Source: Anaerolineales bacterium
GTDB lineage: Bacteria > Chloroflexota > Anaerolineae > Anaerolineales > Villigracilaceae
DNA length: 32,034 bases
Reading direction: 5' to 3'
Assembly (NCBI GenBank): GCA_016744335.1
Contig: JADGEO010000040.1
Coordinates: 1 to 32,034 of the forward strand
The position numbers were made by a program, and so were the translations under genes. Shown one piece after another: positions 30,832 to 32,034 of this stretch. The notes under the pieces were generated by a model that worked only from the letters and a program-made list of their open reading frames with translations, had not been told where the DNA came from and searched no databases. Each line of letters starts with the position of its first letter. Positions within the stretch are counted from its first letter, which is position 1.

Positions 30832-32034
30832 GTGCCCTCACCCCAAAATAAAAAAACATCCTTTCAAAAATACCTTTTAGGGCATTTATCCTTAGCATTC
30901 CTTGGTGCTGTGATTGGATTAAATCGTCTCTTGACGATCCCATCTGACCCCAAAAATCAAGTTCTTTTCGGTTACTCTTCATCGCGGCTTGGATTGATAT
31001 TTTTTTTCATCGTCGCGATTATTAGCACAGCCTATTTCGCACTAAAATCTTGGCGTAATCTGCGATGGGTGCAAAAAATGGAGAGATTGCTCTTTGCTAA
31101 GCAAAAAAATGCTCACTGGGGATTAGGCATTTCAAGCGTAGCATTTTTTATATTCGGTCTGTTTTTGCTAATTCCTTCTAACCAGTTTGCAGAGTTTGCG
31201 GTCTTTGCCGAGCGTCTGCGCCCATTTGCAATTTATATTGCACAAATTAGTTTTCAGACAATCATTTTTTTGCGTAGAAATCAACGCCTTGATTGGGAAG
31301 CTCTTAATCAGGAATTAATTGCAGAGCGTATAACTCTGTGGGCTGGCGGAAGCTGGTTGGCGGCTTTTGCGGGCGTTTGTTTACTAATCTCAAGCACGGG
31401 GATCGGAACCCAGCCCAACACACGGACGTATTGGTCTGAGAGCGGGGTCCCGGTTTTAGCAATCCAGATGCTTTTTGTTGGCATCATCGCGTCAGCAATC
31501 TCCCATCTCATTTCAGTGTTTTTGCGAAGAAGTTCTATCATCCAAGAGAAATACTCAAAATGGATGATAATCCTCTTGGGCGTAGCGATATGGGGGCTGG
31601 CGGCTTCTTTGTGGAACACCGTCCCCATGCCTAGAAATACTTTTTTCGCACCGGGCGATTCCTATTTCCCCTACGCCGATGCCGCCACTTTTGATATCTA
31701 TGCCCAATTTGCGCTGATCGGACAAGGGATTGCAAATGGGGATGTCTCTGTGGGGCATAACGCCTATATAGGGTTTTTAGCCTTCCTGCATTTATTAGCG
31801 GGGCAAGATTACGCGCTTTTGGTGGGCTTGCAAGTTGCCTTATTTGCAATTTTCCCCGTGCTTGTATTTTTTATTGGAAAAATAATGCACGGTCGTTTTT
31901 TAGGCATTTTCCTGGCAGGGTTGGTCATTATTCAGGAATTAAATGCGATTGCTTCTGGGGGCTGGCTGAATTTATCTCATTCTAGATTTCTCCTGAGCGA
32001 ATTCCCAACAAAAATAGGCATGGCTGCGCTGATA
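30832..32034 (+). CDS. Multi-pass membrane protein, 5' part (possible GT-C glycosyltransferase)
   Basis: An open frame that runs off the window edge: 401 codons without a stop. It starts at GTG 30832 with AGGA 9 nt upstream; an in-frame stop at 30823 excludes earlier starts. At least eight hydrophobic segments are visible (for example LSLAFLGAVIGL, LGLIFFFIVAIIS, GISSVAFFIFGLFLLI, WMIILLGVAIWGLAA, FAIFPVLVFFIG). After the sixth or so comes an acidic loop, FAPGDSYFPYADAATFDIYAQ, then NAYIGFLAFLHLL. Large integral membrane proteins with an Asp-containing outer loop resemble GT39/GT-C mannosyltransferases, but the loop is not early, so the assignment is tentative. Confidence 0.7.
   Translation, partial: MPSPQNKKTSFQKYLLGHLSLAFLGAVIGLNRLLTIPSDPKNQVLFGYSSSRLGLIFFFIVAIISTAYFALKSWRNLRWVQKMERLLFAKQKNAHWGLGISSVAFFIFGLFLLIPSNQFAEFAVFAERLRPFAIYIAQISFQTIIFLRRNQRLDWEALNQELIAERITLWAGGSWLAAFAGVCLLISSTGIGTQPNTRTYWSESGVPVLAIQMLFVGIIASAISHLISVFLRRSSIIQEKYSKWMIILLGVAIWGLAASLWNTVPMPRNTFFAPGDSYFPYADAATFDIYAQFALIGQGIANGDVSVGHNAYIGFLAFLHLLAGQDYALLVGLQVALFAIFPVLVFFIGKIMHGRFLGIFLAGLVIIQELNAIASGGWLNLSHSRFLLSEFPTKIGMAALI

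Noticed and set aside
30719..30982. Minus-strand 87-codon frame overlapping the start of the membrane protein
   Set aside because: Shadow of the plus-strand frame, which has a ribosome site and runs over 400 codons.

Overview
The window looks like chromosomal DNA of a moderately AT-leaning bacterium, most likely a Chloroflexota/Anaerolineae member. This is inferred from several secreted proteins with long Thr/Pro linkers (NBR1-type Ig lipoproteins, an SH3-like protein, a TPR protein), a lysine 2,3-aminomutase, a yacL-cysS-rlmB cluster and large serine recombinases. No rRNA or other direct taxonomic marker is present. Shine-Dalgarno sites of the AGGAG type precede most genes and were used to correct many starts; sigma70-like promoters are readable in several places.

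Layout. 1-5.3 kb: an anaerobic sulfatase-maturase-like radical SAM enzyme with a SEC-C tail, a release-factor-like (baeRF) protein, an HtrA-type lipoprotein protease and a CbpA-type J-domain protein. 5.7-8.3 kb: divergent ornithine aminotransferase, with a terminator-like attenuator in its leader, and a class I/II aminotransferase. 8.4-12.1 kb (minus): lysine 2,3-aminomutase followed by three paralogous NBR1-Ig lipoproteins, apparently one operon with a long leader. 12.1-16.9 kb (plus): yacL (PIN/TRAM), cysS, rlmB and a GH1 beta-glucosidase. 16.9-20.9 kb: enoyl-CoA hydratase, small membrane proteins, a 44-residue lipoprotein and a metallophosphoesterase. 20.9-24.6 kb (minus): a TPR membrane protein, a diacylglycerol-kinase-like enzyme and an SH3-like protein in a tight operon, then a DUF971 protein.

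24.9-30.5 kb is accessory DNA: two tRNA-Ser genes (UGA, GCU), a large serine recombinase whose frame runs antisense through tRNA-Ser(GCU), a divergent HTH regulator, a second large serine recombinase preceded by a 56-residue protein, and an IS481-like insertion sequence. Both recombinases carry the same four-cysteine insertion. 30.8 kb to the end: the 5' part of a large multi-pass membrane protein, open at the window edge.

Intergenic DNA is rich in structure: two inverted copies of a double-hairpin repeat (REPIN/MITE-like), three diverged members of another repeat family, a three-unit 19-bp tandem repeat at a tRNA end, and hairpins that reuse the same GAACCCGTTC core. The best candidates for something undescribed are the recombinase/tRNA junction with the shared Cys4 insert, and the rocD leader attenuator.
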